From: Microbacterium sp.
GTDB lineage: Bacteria; Actinomycetota; Actinomycetes; Actinomycetales; Microbacteriaceae
DNA length: 14,048 bases
Assembly (NCBI RefSeq): GCF_003248605.1
Contig: NZ_QFPF01000065.1
Span: 1 to 14,048, forward strand
Direction: 5' to 3'
Shown: in pieces, positions 1 to 8,011 of the stretch
Layout: each line of letters starts with the position of its first letter
How positions within the stretch are numbered: the stretch's first letter is position 1
Made by a program: the position numbers and the translations under genes
Notes under the pieces: model-generated
Told to the model about the DNA's origin: nothing
What the model saw: only the letters and a program-made list of their open reading frames with translations
Databases searched by the model: none

Positions 1-600
1 GAAGCACTCGCCGCGGCCGAAGGCGGTGACCGCCTCGCGGGTGGCGGACTCGAACAGCTCGGGGATCTCCTCGACCGTCCTGGCGACCTTCAGGCCGCGG
101 CCGCCGCCGCCGTAGGCGGCCTTGATCGCGATCGGCAGGCCGAACTCGCGCGCGAAGGCGACGACCTCGTCGGCGGAATCCACGGGGCCCGGCGTTCCGG
201 GGGCGAGCGGGGCGCCCACCTTCTCGGCGACGTGACGCGCCGTGACCTTGTCTCCGAGCGCGTCGATCGCCGAGGGCGAAGGGCCGATCCAGACGAGGCC
301 CGCGTCGATCACCGCGCGCGCGAACGCGGCGTTCTCGGCGAGGAAGCCATAGCCCGGGTGGATCGCGTCGGCACCGGAGCGCCGTGCCACCGAGAGGATC
401 TTCTCGATCGAGAGATAGGTGTCGGCGCTCGTCGACCCATCGAGCGCGTACGCCTCGTCGGCGAGTCGCGCGTGCAGCGCATCTCTGTCCTGGTCGGCGT
501 AGACGGCGACCGAGCCGATACCGCTGTCGCGGGTGGCACGGATGATGCGGACGGCGATCTCGCCGCGGTTGGCGATGAGGACCTTGCCGATTTCGGGCAT
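1..600 (-). CDS. accC: Acyl-CoA carboxylase alpha subunit, biotin carboxylase domain (N-terminal 200 residues, truncated by window edge)
   Basis: The visible 200 residues are the start of a biotin carboxylase: [13 protein letters not shown] (6-18), [10 protein letters not shown] (81-90), [15 protein letters not shown] (104-118) and the glycine-rich ATP loop [14 protein letters not shown] (159-172). In this family the loop and lysines equivalent to K118 and K160 bind ATP, and the enzyme carboxylates biotin with bicarbonate. The rest of the ATP-grasp fold and any fused biotin carrier domain lie beyond the left edge, so whether this is a stand-alone AccC or an AccA3-type fusion cannot be seen; context with accD, accE and birA favours the actinobacterial fusion. 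The ATG at 600 is preferred because a TAGGCT hexamer ends 7 nt before it, a leaderless arrangement, and no clear Shine-Dalgarno is present. It follows maf on the same strand after a 78-nt gap. Confidence 0.93.
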   Translation of the reverse strand, partial: MPEIGKVLIANRGEIAVRIIRATRDSGIGSVAVYADQDRDALHARLADEAYALDGSTSADTYLSIEKILSVARRSGADAIHPGYGFLAENAAFARAVIDAGLVWIGPSPSAIDALGDKVTARHVAEKVGAPLAPGTPGPVDSADEVVAFAREFGLPIAIKAAYGGGGRGLKVARTVEEIPELFESATREAVTAFGRGECF

Positions 601-607
601 GGTTGCC

Positions 608-613
608 AGCCTA
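608..613 (-). promoter_or_regulatory. -10-like hexamer TAGGCT of accC (leaderless)
   Basis: Reading on the minus strand, TAGGCT is followed by 7 nt and then the ATG of the biotin carboxylase gene. That spacing would put transcription start at or next to the A of the ATG. No convincing -35 box was found. The call rests on spacing and on the same pattern at other genes in the window. Confidence 0.5.
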
Positions 614-678
614 CCGACGCGCACGCGGCTCGATTTGACGACTCTCGACAAGAACGCGCAAAAAACGTCGGCGAGCGC

Positions 679-1326
679 CTACAAGGTTGCCCAGAGCGAG
701 GTCCACTCCACGCCGAGTTCGCGCACGAGGCGGCGGGTCGTCGACAGCGACATCCCCACGACGGTCGAGGGATCGCCCTCGACCCGCGCGATGAACGGGC
801 CGCCGAGGCTGTCGACGGTGAAGGCGCCGGCCACGTGCAGCGGCTCGCCCGTCGCGACGTATGCGTGCACCTCGGCGTCGGTGATGTCGTCGGCGAACGT
901 CACGCTCGCCGCCGCCACGGCGTGCGCCTCGCGCGCCTCGGCACCCGGCACGATGCGGAACACCGAGTGCCCCGAGTGCAGCACACCCGTGCGTCCACGC
1001 ATCGCAGCCCAGCGCGCGATCGCCTTCTCCGCCGTGTGCGGTTTGCCGAGCACCGCTCCGTCGAGCTCGAACATCGAGTCGCCCCCGACGACGAGTCCGT
1101 CGAAGCCCGGATCCTCCAGAGTGAGTCGGGCGGCGACATCCGCGGCCTTGCGGCGAGCCAGCAGCAGCACGTGCTCGTCCGGCGGCAGCACCCGTCCCTC
1201 GGCGTTCTCGACCGCGGCGATCACGGCCTCCTCATCGACCTCGGGGGGCATGATGAGGGGCTCGATTCCGGCCTGGCGCAGCAGCATCCGTCGCGCGGGC
1301 GATGTCGAGGCAAGGCAGAGACGCAT
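679..1326 (-). CDS. maf: Maf-family nucleotide pyrophosphatase
   Basis: The 215-residue product begins with the Maf signature LASTSPARRMLL (5-16), continues with PPEVDEEA (27-34), the central GGDSMFELDGAVLGKP block (81-96) carrying the family's conserved aspartate (D83), and ends with a substrate-binding stretch around GDPSTVVGMSL (184-194). Maf proteins hydrolyse non-canonical or pyrimidine nucleoside triphosphates to monophosphates and are linked to house-cleaning and division control; the exact substrate cannot be read from the sequence. Length is typical for the family. The ATG at 1326 is chosen because it puts the signature at the extreme N-terminus and because TACCGT lies 7 nt upstream; further upstream the frame overlaps the divergent methyltransferase gene. 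In actinobacteria maf commonly sits between accE and the biotin carboxylase gene; here accE is separated from it by four plus-strand genes. Confidence 0.92.
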   Translation of the reverse strand: MRLCLASTSPARRMLLRQAGIEPLIMPPEVDEEAVIAAVENAEGRVLPPDEHVLLLARRKAADVAARLTLEDPGFDGLVVGGDSMFELDGAVLGKPHTAEKAIARWAAMRGRTGVLHSGHSVFRIVPGAEAREAHAVAAASVTFADDITDAEVHAYVATGEPLHVAGAFTVDSLGGPFIARVEGDPSTVVGMSLSTTRRLVRELGVEWTSLWATL

Positions 1327-1333
1327 ACGCCCT

Positions 1334-1339
1334 ACGGTA
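1334..1339 (-). promoter_or_regulatory. -10-like hexamer TACCGT of maf (leaderless)
   Basis: On the minus strand TACCGT is followed by 7 nt (AGGGCGT) and the maf ATG. The 43-nt gap to the divergent methyltransferase start means that the two promoters must overlap. Confidence 0.45.
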
Positions 1340-1354
1340 GCGATCGGCGTCGTG

Positions 1355-1360
1355 TGGAAT
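1355..1360 (+). promoter_or_regulatory. Possible -10 hexamer TGGAAT of the TRAM methyltransferase
   Basis: TGGAAT, preceded by TG, ends 9 nt before the ATG at 1370. If used, transcription would start about 2-3 nt before the ATG, so the message would be essentially leaderless. The match is weaker than for the other genes. Confidence 0.3.
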
Positions 1361-1369
1361 GCTCGAGAA

Positions 1370-2716
1370 ATGGATGCTGTGGCCCGAGACCGCGCGGTGA
1401 CCCTCGATCTGGACGTCACCGGCGTTGCGCACGGCGGGGTGTTCGTCGCCCGTCACGAGGGCCGTGTCGTGTTCGTCCCCGACGCGATCCCGGGTGAGCG
1501 GGTGCACGTGCGCGTCGAGGACGCCGGAGACGCCGCAGCGAAGAAGTCGTTCTGGCGCGCCGAGACTCTCGAGGTTCAGGACGCATCGCCCGATCGCCGC
1601 CCCCATGTCTGGCCCGAGGCCGACATCTCGCTCGCGCCCGAGCAGCGGCCGGGTGGCGCGGACTTCGGTCACATCGCCCTCGCTCGCCAGCGCGCGTTGA
1701 AGGCGGAGGTGCTCTCCGACGCGCTGCGGCGGTTCGCGGGTCTGACCCTTCAGGCGACCGTCGAGCCGGCGGGCGACGCCGAGAGCGAGGACGGCACGGG
1801 CTGGCGCACCCGGCTGAGCCTGCACGTGGACGAGGCGGGCGCGATCGGTCCCTTCGGGGCGCGCAGCCACCGCGTCGTGCCCGTCGCCTCCCACCCGCTC
1901 GCGCACCCTGTGCTCGCCGAGGCCGCGCTCTCGCTGGCGGGGATGCCGGCCGGGCGCGTCGATCTCGTGCTGCCGGCCGACGGGCGCGTGCGGGTGATCC
2001 CGCGCCCCAAGCAGCCAGCGCGATCCGGTGCGGCTCCGCGGGGGCGAGGCGGCGATCGGCGTCGACGCCCGGCTCGCCCGGCGGCGCCCGCCGAGCCGAC
2101 GCAGGCGCGCGAGGTGCTGGTCGAGCGCGCCGCGGGCCGCGAGTTCCGCGTCGACGCCGGCGGGTTCTGGCAGGTGCACCGCCTCGCCGCCGACACACTG
2201 TCGGAGGCGGTCGCGACCGCCCTCGGGGCCCTGGAGTTCGATCCCGCGGCCGCGAACCTCGACCTGTACGGCGGCGTGGGACTCTTCGCCGCGGTGATCG
2301 GGGCGTACGGCGGCCCGTCGACGCGGATCACGTCGGTCGAGTCCGCGCCCGATGCGACCGCCCACGCCGGCGAGAACCTCGCGGAGTGGGTGGGATTCCG
2401 CGCCGTCACGGCCAGGGTGGACCGTTACCTCGCGCAGCTGCTGTCGGAGGCCACCGCCGTCGAGCGCGCGCGCTGGGCGGGCGCCACCGTCGTGCTCGAC
2501 CCGCCGCGAGCGGGTGCCGGTGCGGGCGTGGTCGGCGCGCTCGGGCGGATGCGCCCCCGCTCGATCGTCTACGTCGCGTGCGACCCGGTGGCACTGGCCC
2601 GGGATGTCGGACTCTTCGCCGCCGCCGGCTACACGCTCACGGGGCTGCGCGCGTTCGACCTGTTTCCGAACTCGCATCATCTCGAGGCCGTCGCCGTGCT
2701 CGAACGCGCCGCGTAG
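1370..2716 (+). CDS. TRAM-domain class I SAM-dependent RNA methyltransferase (RlmD/TrmA-like)
   Basis: The 448-residue product opens with a TRAM-type RNA-binding domain (about 8-70; VTGVAHGGVFVARHEG and VPDAIPGERVHV). The catalytic domain shows SAM motif I LDLYGGVGLF (297-306), DPPRAG (377-382), VACDP (402-406) with the family's catalytic cysteine at C404, and FPNSHHLE (432-439) with the usual terminal glutamate. These are hallmarks of uracil-C5 methyltransferases of rRNA or tRNA; the target base cannot be assigned. Two oddities: the region that carries four iron-sulfur cysteines in RlmD (here about 74-102, DASPDRRPHVWPEAD...GGADFGH) has no cysteine, and residues 213-244 are an Arg/Ala/Pro-rich, probably disordered insert. 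The ATG at 1370 gives the TRAM domain right at the start. It is divergent from maf and 47 nt ahead of the response regulator. Confidence 0.88.
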   Translation: MDAVARDRAVTLDLDVTGVAHGGVFVARHEGRVVFVPDAIPGERVHVRVEDAGDAAAKKSFWRAETLEVQDASPDRRPHVWPEADISLAPEQRPGGADFGHIALARQRALKAEVLSDALRRFAGLTLQATVEPAGDAESEDGTGWRTRLSLHVDEAGAIGPFGARSHRVVPVASHPLAHPVLAEAALSLAGMPAGRVDLVLPADGRVRVIPRPKQPARSGAAPRGRGGDRRRRPARPAAPAEPTQAREVLVERAAGREFRVDAGGFWQVHRLAADTLSEAVATALGALEFDPAAANLDLYGGVGLFAAVIGAYGGPSTRITSVESAPDATAHAGENLAEWVGFRAVTARVDRYLAQLLSEATAVERARWAGATVVLDPPRAGAGAGVVGALGRMRPRSIVYVACDPVALARDVGLFAAAGYTLTGLRAFDLFPNSHHLEAVAVLERAA

Positions 2717-2727
2717 GCGGGCGGAAT

Positions 2728-2741
2728 CCCTGAAAACAGGG
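2728..2741. promoter_or_regulatory. 14-bp palindrome at the -35 position of the signalling operon
   Basis: CCCTG-AAAA-CAGGG is a perfect 5-bp inverted repeat. It lies 10 bp before the TAGTCT hexamer, covering where a -35 box would be. It could be an operator for autoregulation by the response regulator, or a weak terminator hairpin for the preceding methyltransferase gene; no T-run follows. Confidence 0.3.
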
Positions 2742-2751
2742 TGCTCATCGC

Positions 2752-2757
2752 TAGTCT
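2752..2757 (+). promoter_or_regulatory. -10-like hexamer TAGTCT of the response regulator operon (leaderless)
   Basis: TAGTCT is followed by 6 nt and the ATG at 2764, the leaderless spacing. It implies that the signalling genes have their own promoter separate from the methyltransferase gene, 47 nt upstream. Confidence 0.5.
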
Positions 2758-2763
2758 GGTGAC

Positions 2764-3429
2764 ATGACGAGGGTCGCGCTGATCGATGATCACGAATCGG
2801 TGCGTCTCGGGCTCGAAGCCGCGAGCCGCACCGAGGGTCACGATCTCGTCTTCTCGGGAGCAACGGTCGGCGCGTATCTCGACTGGCGGTACACCTCCCG
2901 CTCCGCCCCGGCGGACGTCGTCGTGCTCGATCTGACCCTGGGCGATGGCACGACCGTGACCGGCAACGTCACCCGCCTCGTGGGTGACGGATCGAGCGTC
3001 ATCATCCACTCCGTCGCCGACCGCCCCGCCGCCGTGCGCGAGGCGCTGCTCGCGGGCGCCGCCGGTGTCGTCAGCAAGAGCCACCCCATCGGCGATGTCA
3101 TGGCCGCCATCCGGGTGGTCTCGCGGGGCGAGAGCCTCGACAACGTCGAATGGGCCAGTGCCGTCGACGGTGACCGGGCCTTCGCCGACGCCCAGCTGTC
3201 GGCGCGAGAGCGCGAGGTGCTGCGCCTGTATGCCGCGGGCCTGCCGCTGAAGGTCGTCGCCGACCGGCTGGGCGTGGCCTACTCCACCGCCAAAGAGAAC
3301 ATCACGCGCGTGCGGGTCAAGTACGTCGAGGTCGGGCGTCCCGCGCCGACCAAGGTCGACCTGCTGCGCCGCGCCATGGAGGACGGAATCGTCGCCCAGC
3401 CGTCGGAAGACGGACCCGGTGTCGGCTGA
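2764..3429 (+). CDS. NarL/FixJ-family response regulator
   Basis: A 221-residue two-domain regulator. The receiver domain (about 1-120) has the acidic pair D8-D9, the phospho-acceptor D56 in VVVLDLTLGDG, S83 in IIHSV and K105 in VVSKSHP, so every residue of the phosphorylation site is present. The C-terminal LuxR-type helix-turn-helix (about 143-195) starts at LSAREREVLRLYAAGLPLKVVADRLGV-type sequence, binding DNA as a dimer in this family. The recognition-helix part (YSTAKENITRVRVKY) departs from the usual TVK.H....KL pattern, so target sites may be unusual. Start chosen from the TAGTCT hexamer 6 nt upstream. It overlaps the histidine kinase gene by 11 nt, so the two are cotranscribed and probably form a cognate pair. 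The signal and regulon cannot be told from the sequence. Confidence 0.9.
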   Translation: MTRVALIDDHESVRLGLEAASRTEGHDLVFSGATVGAYLDWRYTSRSAPADVVVLDLTLGDGTTVTGNVTRLVGDGSSVIIHSVADRPAAVREALLAGAAGVVSKSHPIGDVMAAIRVVSRGESLDNVEWASAVDGDRAFADAQLSAREREVLRLYAAGLPLKVVADRLGVAYSTAKENITRVRVKYVEVGRPAPTKVDLLRRAMEDGIVAQPSEDGPGVG

Positions 3430-4705
3430 GCCTCAGCCGGCGGTCCATCTCGACCGCGCGTGGGGGCACATCCCGCAGGGGCGCTTCGTCGCCGCATCGC
3501 AGGGCACGTTCACCCGCCGACGCATCGAGCGCATCACGGCGATCGCGGCGGGCGTCGGTTGTTTCGTCCTCGGGATCCAGGCATTCCTGATCGCGCTCAG
3601 CAACAGCGCCGGGGTGCAGGAGCAGTGGGAGATCCCTCTGCTCGTGGTCATCTTCGGATCCCTCGTGGCGATGTGCGTGCTGTGCTTCTTCCGCACCACC
3701 GCGCGCGTCGCCACCGGCGTCTTCGCGATCGTCTTCATCCTCCTGCTGGCGCTCTGGCCGGTTCTGACCGCCGGCTCGACGCCCACCGCGACTCCGGAGC
3801 CGTGGCCCTGGTTCCTCATCAACGTGGCCACGATGGCGGCGGTGATCGCGTTTCCGCTGCCGCTGCAGTTGGCCTGGACGATCGGGACGCCTCTGCTCTA
3901 CGGCGTCGTGCGCCTCGCCCAGGGGGGATTCGAGCCGGCCTTCTGGATGTCGATGGTCTTCGAGGTGCCGTACTCGCTCATCCTGGGCTCGTTGCTGCTG
4001 ACCCTCGCGACGATCTTCCGACGCATGGCGTCGGGGGTTGACAGCGAGCGCCAGGTCGCCGTCTCGGGCTATGCCCAGGCGGCCGAGGCGCAGGCCGCGC
4101 AGGAGGAGCGCGTGGCCGTCTCGGCGCTCATGCACGACAGCGTGCTCGCCGCCCTGATCGCCGCCGAGCGGGCCGACAGCCCGCGGGCTCGCTCGCTCGC
4201 CGTCTCGATGGCGCGCGAGGCGCTCGAGGGGCTCGCCGACACGAGCACGCCCACGGGCGGCATCGAGCTCAAGCCGATGTCGCTGAAGGGCCTCGCGCGC
4301 GGAATCCGCGCGGCCATGGCAGACCTGGGTGTGCGGCTCGAGGTCGACGTGCAGACACCCCCGGGAATCGCCGATGACGGACCCGAGGCGCATCGCATCC
4401 CGGCGTCGGTGGCGGCGGCGATGATCCGCGCGGCGACGCAGGCCGCCGCGAACGCCGTCCAGCACGCCGACGCCGTCGGGCTTCAGGCGCGGGTCGGCCG
4501 ACCCGACGGAGTGCCTGCCGCGGCGGCCGCGGTCGTGGTCGTCGTGAGTGATGCGGGCCCGGGCTTCGACATCGACGCGGTTCCCGATGACCGGCTGGGC
4601 ATCAGCGCATCGATCCTCGCGCGCATCGCCGCGATCGACGGCACGGCGACGATCGACTCGGGCCCGCGCGGCACGACCGTCACCCTGCGGTGGGAGGAGG
4701 CCTGA
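3419..4705 (+). CDS. Membrane sensor histidine kinase (HisKA_3/NarX-like)
   Basis: The 428-residue product starts at a GTG inside the response regulator gene. It has five or six hydrophobic segments (about 38-61, 71-92, 97-117, 130-150, 152-166, 178-200), with almost no extracytoplasmic domain, suggesting sensing in or at the membrane. A short coiled-coil-like Ala/Gln/Glu stretch (208-232) leads to the phosphorylation motif ALMHDSVLAAL with H239 followed by D240. The ATPase domain (about 325-428) has the N-box asparagine N345 in QAAANAVQHA, the G1 box DAGPGFD (378-384) and the G2 region DRLGIS (391-396) to GPRGTTVTLRW. The N-box lacks the usual glutamate four residues before the asparagine. 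It presumably phosphorylates D56 of the preceding regulator. The next gene starts one base after its stop. Confidence 0.87.
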   Translation: MSAEPQPAVHLDRAWGHIPQGRFVAASQGTFTRRRIERITAIAAGVGCFVLGIQAFLIALSNSAGVQEQWEIPLLVVIFGSLVAMCVLCFFRTTARVATGVFAIVFILLLALWPVLTAGSTPTATPEPWPWFLINVATMAAVIAFPLPLQLAWTIGTPLLYGVVRLAQGGFEPAFWMSMVFEVPYSLILGSLLLTLATIFRRMASGVDSERQVAVSGYAQAAEAQAAQEERVAVSALMHDSVLAALIAAERADSPRARSLAVSMAREALEGLADTSTPTGGIELKPMSLKGLARGIRAAMADLGVRLEVDVQTPPGIADDGPEAHRIPASVAAAMIRAATQAAANAVQHADAVGLQARVGRPDGVPAAAAAVVVVVSDAGPGFDIDAVPDDRLGISASILARIAAIDGTATIDSGPRGTTVTLRWEEA

Positions 4706-4706
4706 G

Positions 4707-5726
4707 ATGACCGTCCGCGCCGTCCTCTCCGCTCTCGCCCTCGCGTTCGCGGCCTATCAGGCAGCGCGCGGCATCCTGTGGACGACGCCGCCCACCATGC
4801 CGTGGCTGCTCATCGCCGCCCTCGCCCTGTACATCGCGGCCACGCTGATCTGCATCTTCGCGGTGCCTCCGCAGGGGTCCACAGGTGAGCGTCAGAGCGA
4901 ACCCATGCCGACGTGGGCTGCAGCATCCATGCTCGTCGTCGCCGCGACCATCCCCACGATGACGGGTCTCGCCGTCGCCGATCCGACCACCCGCACCGCC
5001 ACCTACGGCACGTGGTACGTCGGCGGGCTCGGCGCCCTCGCGGTCGTCGTCATGGTGCGTCGGCGCACCTGGCTCGCGTGGATCGGCACCGCTCTCCTCT
5101 CGGTCGGCGCGATGGTGTGGCTCGGCCCGCTCGAGGCTTTCGGCCAGGGGCTCGTGGGCTCGATCGTGTGGGTCGGCATCGCACATCTGCTGGTCGTGCT
5201 CATCGACCGCGCCGAGCGCGACGCGGATCAGCTGGTCGAGCTGCAGTCTGTCACCTCGGCGTGGGAGGCGGCCCAGGAGGGTCGCGAGCGCGAGCGGCGC
5301 GTGCAGCTGCAGCGGGCGCTCGCCGTCGGTGGGCCCATCCTCGCGCGCGTCATCGCCATGCACGGCGCGCTGACCGATGAGGAGCGCCGCGAGGCGGGCA
5401 TCGCCGAGGCGAGACTGCGCGACGAGCTGCGCGGACCGCGACTGCTCGACGACGACGTGCGCGCGGCGATCGATGCCGCGCGGCGCCGCGGTGCTCAGGT
5501 CAGCGTCTTCGACGAGGGCGGACTCGAGGGCATCCCCGAGGCCAATGTCGCCATCATCCGGGCCGAGCTCGCCGAGGCGCTCAACGGCTCGACGTCCAAC
5601 CGCATCATCATCCGCACCTCGCCCGACGAACGGGTGGCGGTCACGGTCGTCGGACGCTTCGTCGTCGAGGACACCGGCGAGGAATCCGTCGACCTCTGGC
5701 GCGAGATCCGGCATCCGGGTCGCTGA
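4707..5726 (+). CDS. Membrane protein, degenerate histidine-kinase-like partner of the two-component pair
   Basis: A 339-residue protein with about six membrane segments (roughly 4-24, 32-53, 70-90, 100-117, 121-140, 148-167), then a charged helical stretch (168-205) and a cytoplasmic domain. The layout copies the preceding kinase, yet I see no HD/HE phosphorylation motif, no N-box and no DxGxG G1 box; instead there is a conserved-looking block EARLRDELRGPRLLDDDVRAA (234-254) and a beta-rich end (SNRIIIRTSPDERVAVTVVGRFVVED). I infer a kinase-derived sensor or accessory protein acting on the neighbouring kinase, perhaps as heterodimer partner; this is not a recognised named family to me. The ATG is supported by GGGAGGAGG at 4692-4700 with 6-nt spacing, and the gene starts one base after the kinase stop, so it is the third gene of the operon. 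Confidence 0.75.
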   Translation: MTVRAVLSALALAFAAYQAARGILWTTPPTMPWLLIAALALYIAATLICIFAVPPQGSTGERQSEPMPTWAAASMLVVAATIPTMTGLAVADPTTRTATYGTWYVGGLGALAVVVMVRRRTWLAWIGTALLSVGAMVWLGPLEAFGQGLVGSIVWVGIAHLLVVLIDRAERDADQLVELQSVTSAWEAAQEGRERERRVQLQRALAVGGPILARVIAMHGALTDEERREAGIAEARLRDELRGPRLLDDDVRAAIDAARRRGAQVSVFDEGGLEGIPEANVAIIRAELAEALNGSTSNRIIIRTSPDERVAVTVVGRFVVEDTGEESVDLWREIRHPGR

Positions 5727-5750
5727 CGCGCGCCGCCGCGGACGTGAGAA

Positions 5751-5786
5751 CGGGGAGGGGCGGCGATGCAGCCTGGCCCCTCCCCG
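5751..5786. terminator. Strong hairpin, probable bidirectional terminator between convergent genes
   Basis: CGGGGAGGGGC (5751-5761) and GCCCCTCCCCG (5776-5786) form a perfect 11-bp stem with a 14-nt loop. It lies 25 nt after the stop of the plus-strand signalling operon and about 165 nt beyond the end of accE on the minus strand. There is no T-run on either side, usual for high-G+C terminators. Confidence 0.75.
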
Positions 5787-5952
5787 TGAGCGGGTCGGTT
5801 ACCCGAAAACCTTCCCGCGGATGGCCGCTGACCCGGAACGGGTGGCGCGGCCTGACGCATGAGTGTGTCACGCCATACCAGTATGCGACGGGGCGTCCGC
5901 GGCCGTCTGTAGGTACTTCGGGGGACAGCGACGACGGCGGGATGCGGCAGCC
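5787..5952. other. Intergenic gap between the hairpin and accE, nothing recognised
   Basis: About 165 nt with no gene, promoter-like hexamer or RNA fold that I can support. It forms the 3' side of accE. It is slightly less G+C-rich than its surroundings around 5860-5890. Confidence 0.5.
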
Positions 5953-6176
5953 TCAGCCCCCGAAGCGACCCCACACGGCGCCGCGGTCGAGCGGGGCGCG
6001 CAGTCCCCGTGCGCTGCGGGCCCACGCCGAGCGCTCCGGCCGATCGTCCGCGACCGCGGCATCGCTCTCGCCCGCGTACGCTTCGGAGACGACCGCCATG
6101 AGCGCCGCGAGCTCCTCCTCGGTCGGTGTGCCGCGCAGCACGTCCACCGAGACGCGCTCGCCGTGCTCGGGAGTGC

Positions 6177-6180
<4 letters not shown>
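5953..6180 (-). CDS. accE: Acyl-CoA carboxylase epsilon subunit
   Basis: A 75-residue protein read from a GTG that overlaps the accD stop by four bases (GTGA), so it is translationally coupled to accD. The N-terminal half matches the epsilon-subunit pattern: [19 protein letters not shown] (12-30) followed by an acidic linker; the C-terminal end ([14 protein letters not shown] and a terminal GAVWGRFGG) resembles the W-x-x-S/R pattern typical of the family. In actinobacteria this small subunit binds the AccD carboxyltransferase hexamer and raises activity of the holoenzyme. No good Shine-Dalgarno is visible; the bases just upstream can form a small hairpin (CGGGA/TCCCG), consistent with dependence on coupling. 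It is the last gene of the accD-accE pair and ends facing the signalling operon. Confidence 0.85.
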
Positions 6181-7763
<1,583 letters not shown>

Positions 7764-7770
7764 GCGTTTC

Positions 7771-7776
7771 ACTCTA
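7771..7776 (-). promoter_or_regulatory. -10-like hexamer TAGAGT of accD (leaderless, GTG start)
   Basis: On the minus strand TAGAGT is followed by GAAACGC and then the GTG start. This decides against the upstream ATG at 7817, which would place the promoter inside the coding region. Confidence 0.5.
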
Positions 7777-7880
7777 TCCGTGGCCCCCCGCGCCGCGTGG
7801 TTGGAGGACGTGCACAAGTCGCAGCATCCATCGCTGTCGATCCGCGCCGCGCGCGAGTCCTCCGCGCCGGGCGGCTACCA

Positions 7881-7944
7881 CCGCCGCGCCGGGCGCTGCT
7901 GCCGCGCCGCGCCCTGCCGCCGCGCCGGGCGCTGCTGCCGCGCC
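7881..7944. repeat. Two perfect 28-bp direct repeats, period 36
   Basis: The same 28 bases (beginning CCGCCGCGCCGGGCGCTGCT) occur at 7881-7908 and 7917-7944, separated by GCGCCCTG. They lie between accD and the nuclease-like gene, close to the 3' end of the latter. Confidence 0.85.
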
Positions 7945-7947
7945 ACG

Positions 7948-7980
7948 CGAGGAGTTCGGCGCCGCGCGAGGACTTTTCGG
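7948..7980 (-). repeat. Inverted copy of the upstream repeat, downstream of the nuclease-like gene
   Basis: Read on the minus strand, this 33-bp stretch matches 9002-9034 on the plus strand at 28 of 33 positions, including AGTCCTCGCGCGG. It lies 31 nt beyond the stop of the AbiEi/DUF559-like gene, so that the gene is bracketed by the pair. A 15-bp direct match GATCCGCGCCGCGCG also occurs at 7839-7853, 8974-8988 and 9156-9170. Confidence 0.7.
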
Positions 7981-8011
7981 GGCAAGGACACCTCGTGTCG
8001 CGCTGCAGTCC

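Noticed and set aside
232..1497. Long plus-strand frame opposite accC and maf
   Set aside because: Its translation is Arg/Asp/His/Gly-rich and antisense to two well-supported genes, a typical shadow of high-G+C coding DNA.
5787..5952. tRNA or small gene in the gap beside accE
   Set aside because: No cloverleaf, no conserved tRNA blocks and no short frame with a ribosome site and protein-like content.
7764..7817. Longer accD starting at ATG 7817 (18 extra residues)
   Set aside because: The extension [11 protein letters not shown]... is not typical of the family and would contain the TAGAGT promoter hexamer; GTG at 7763 fits better.
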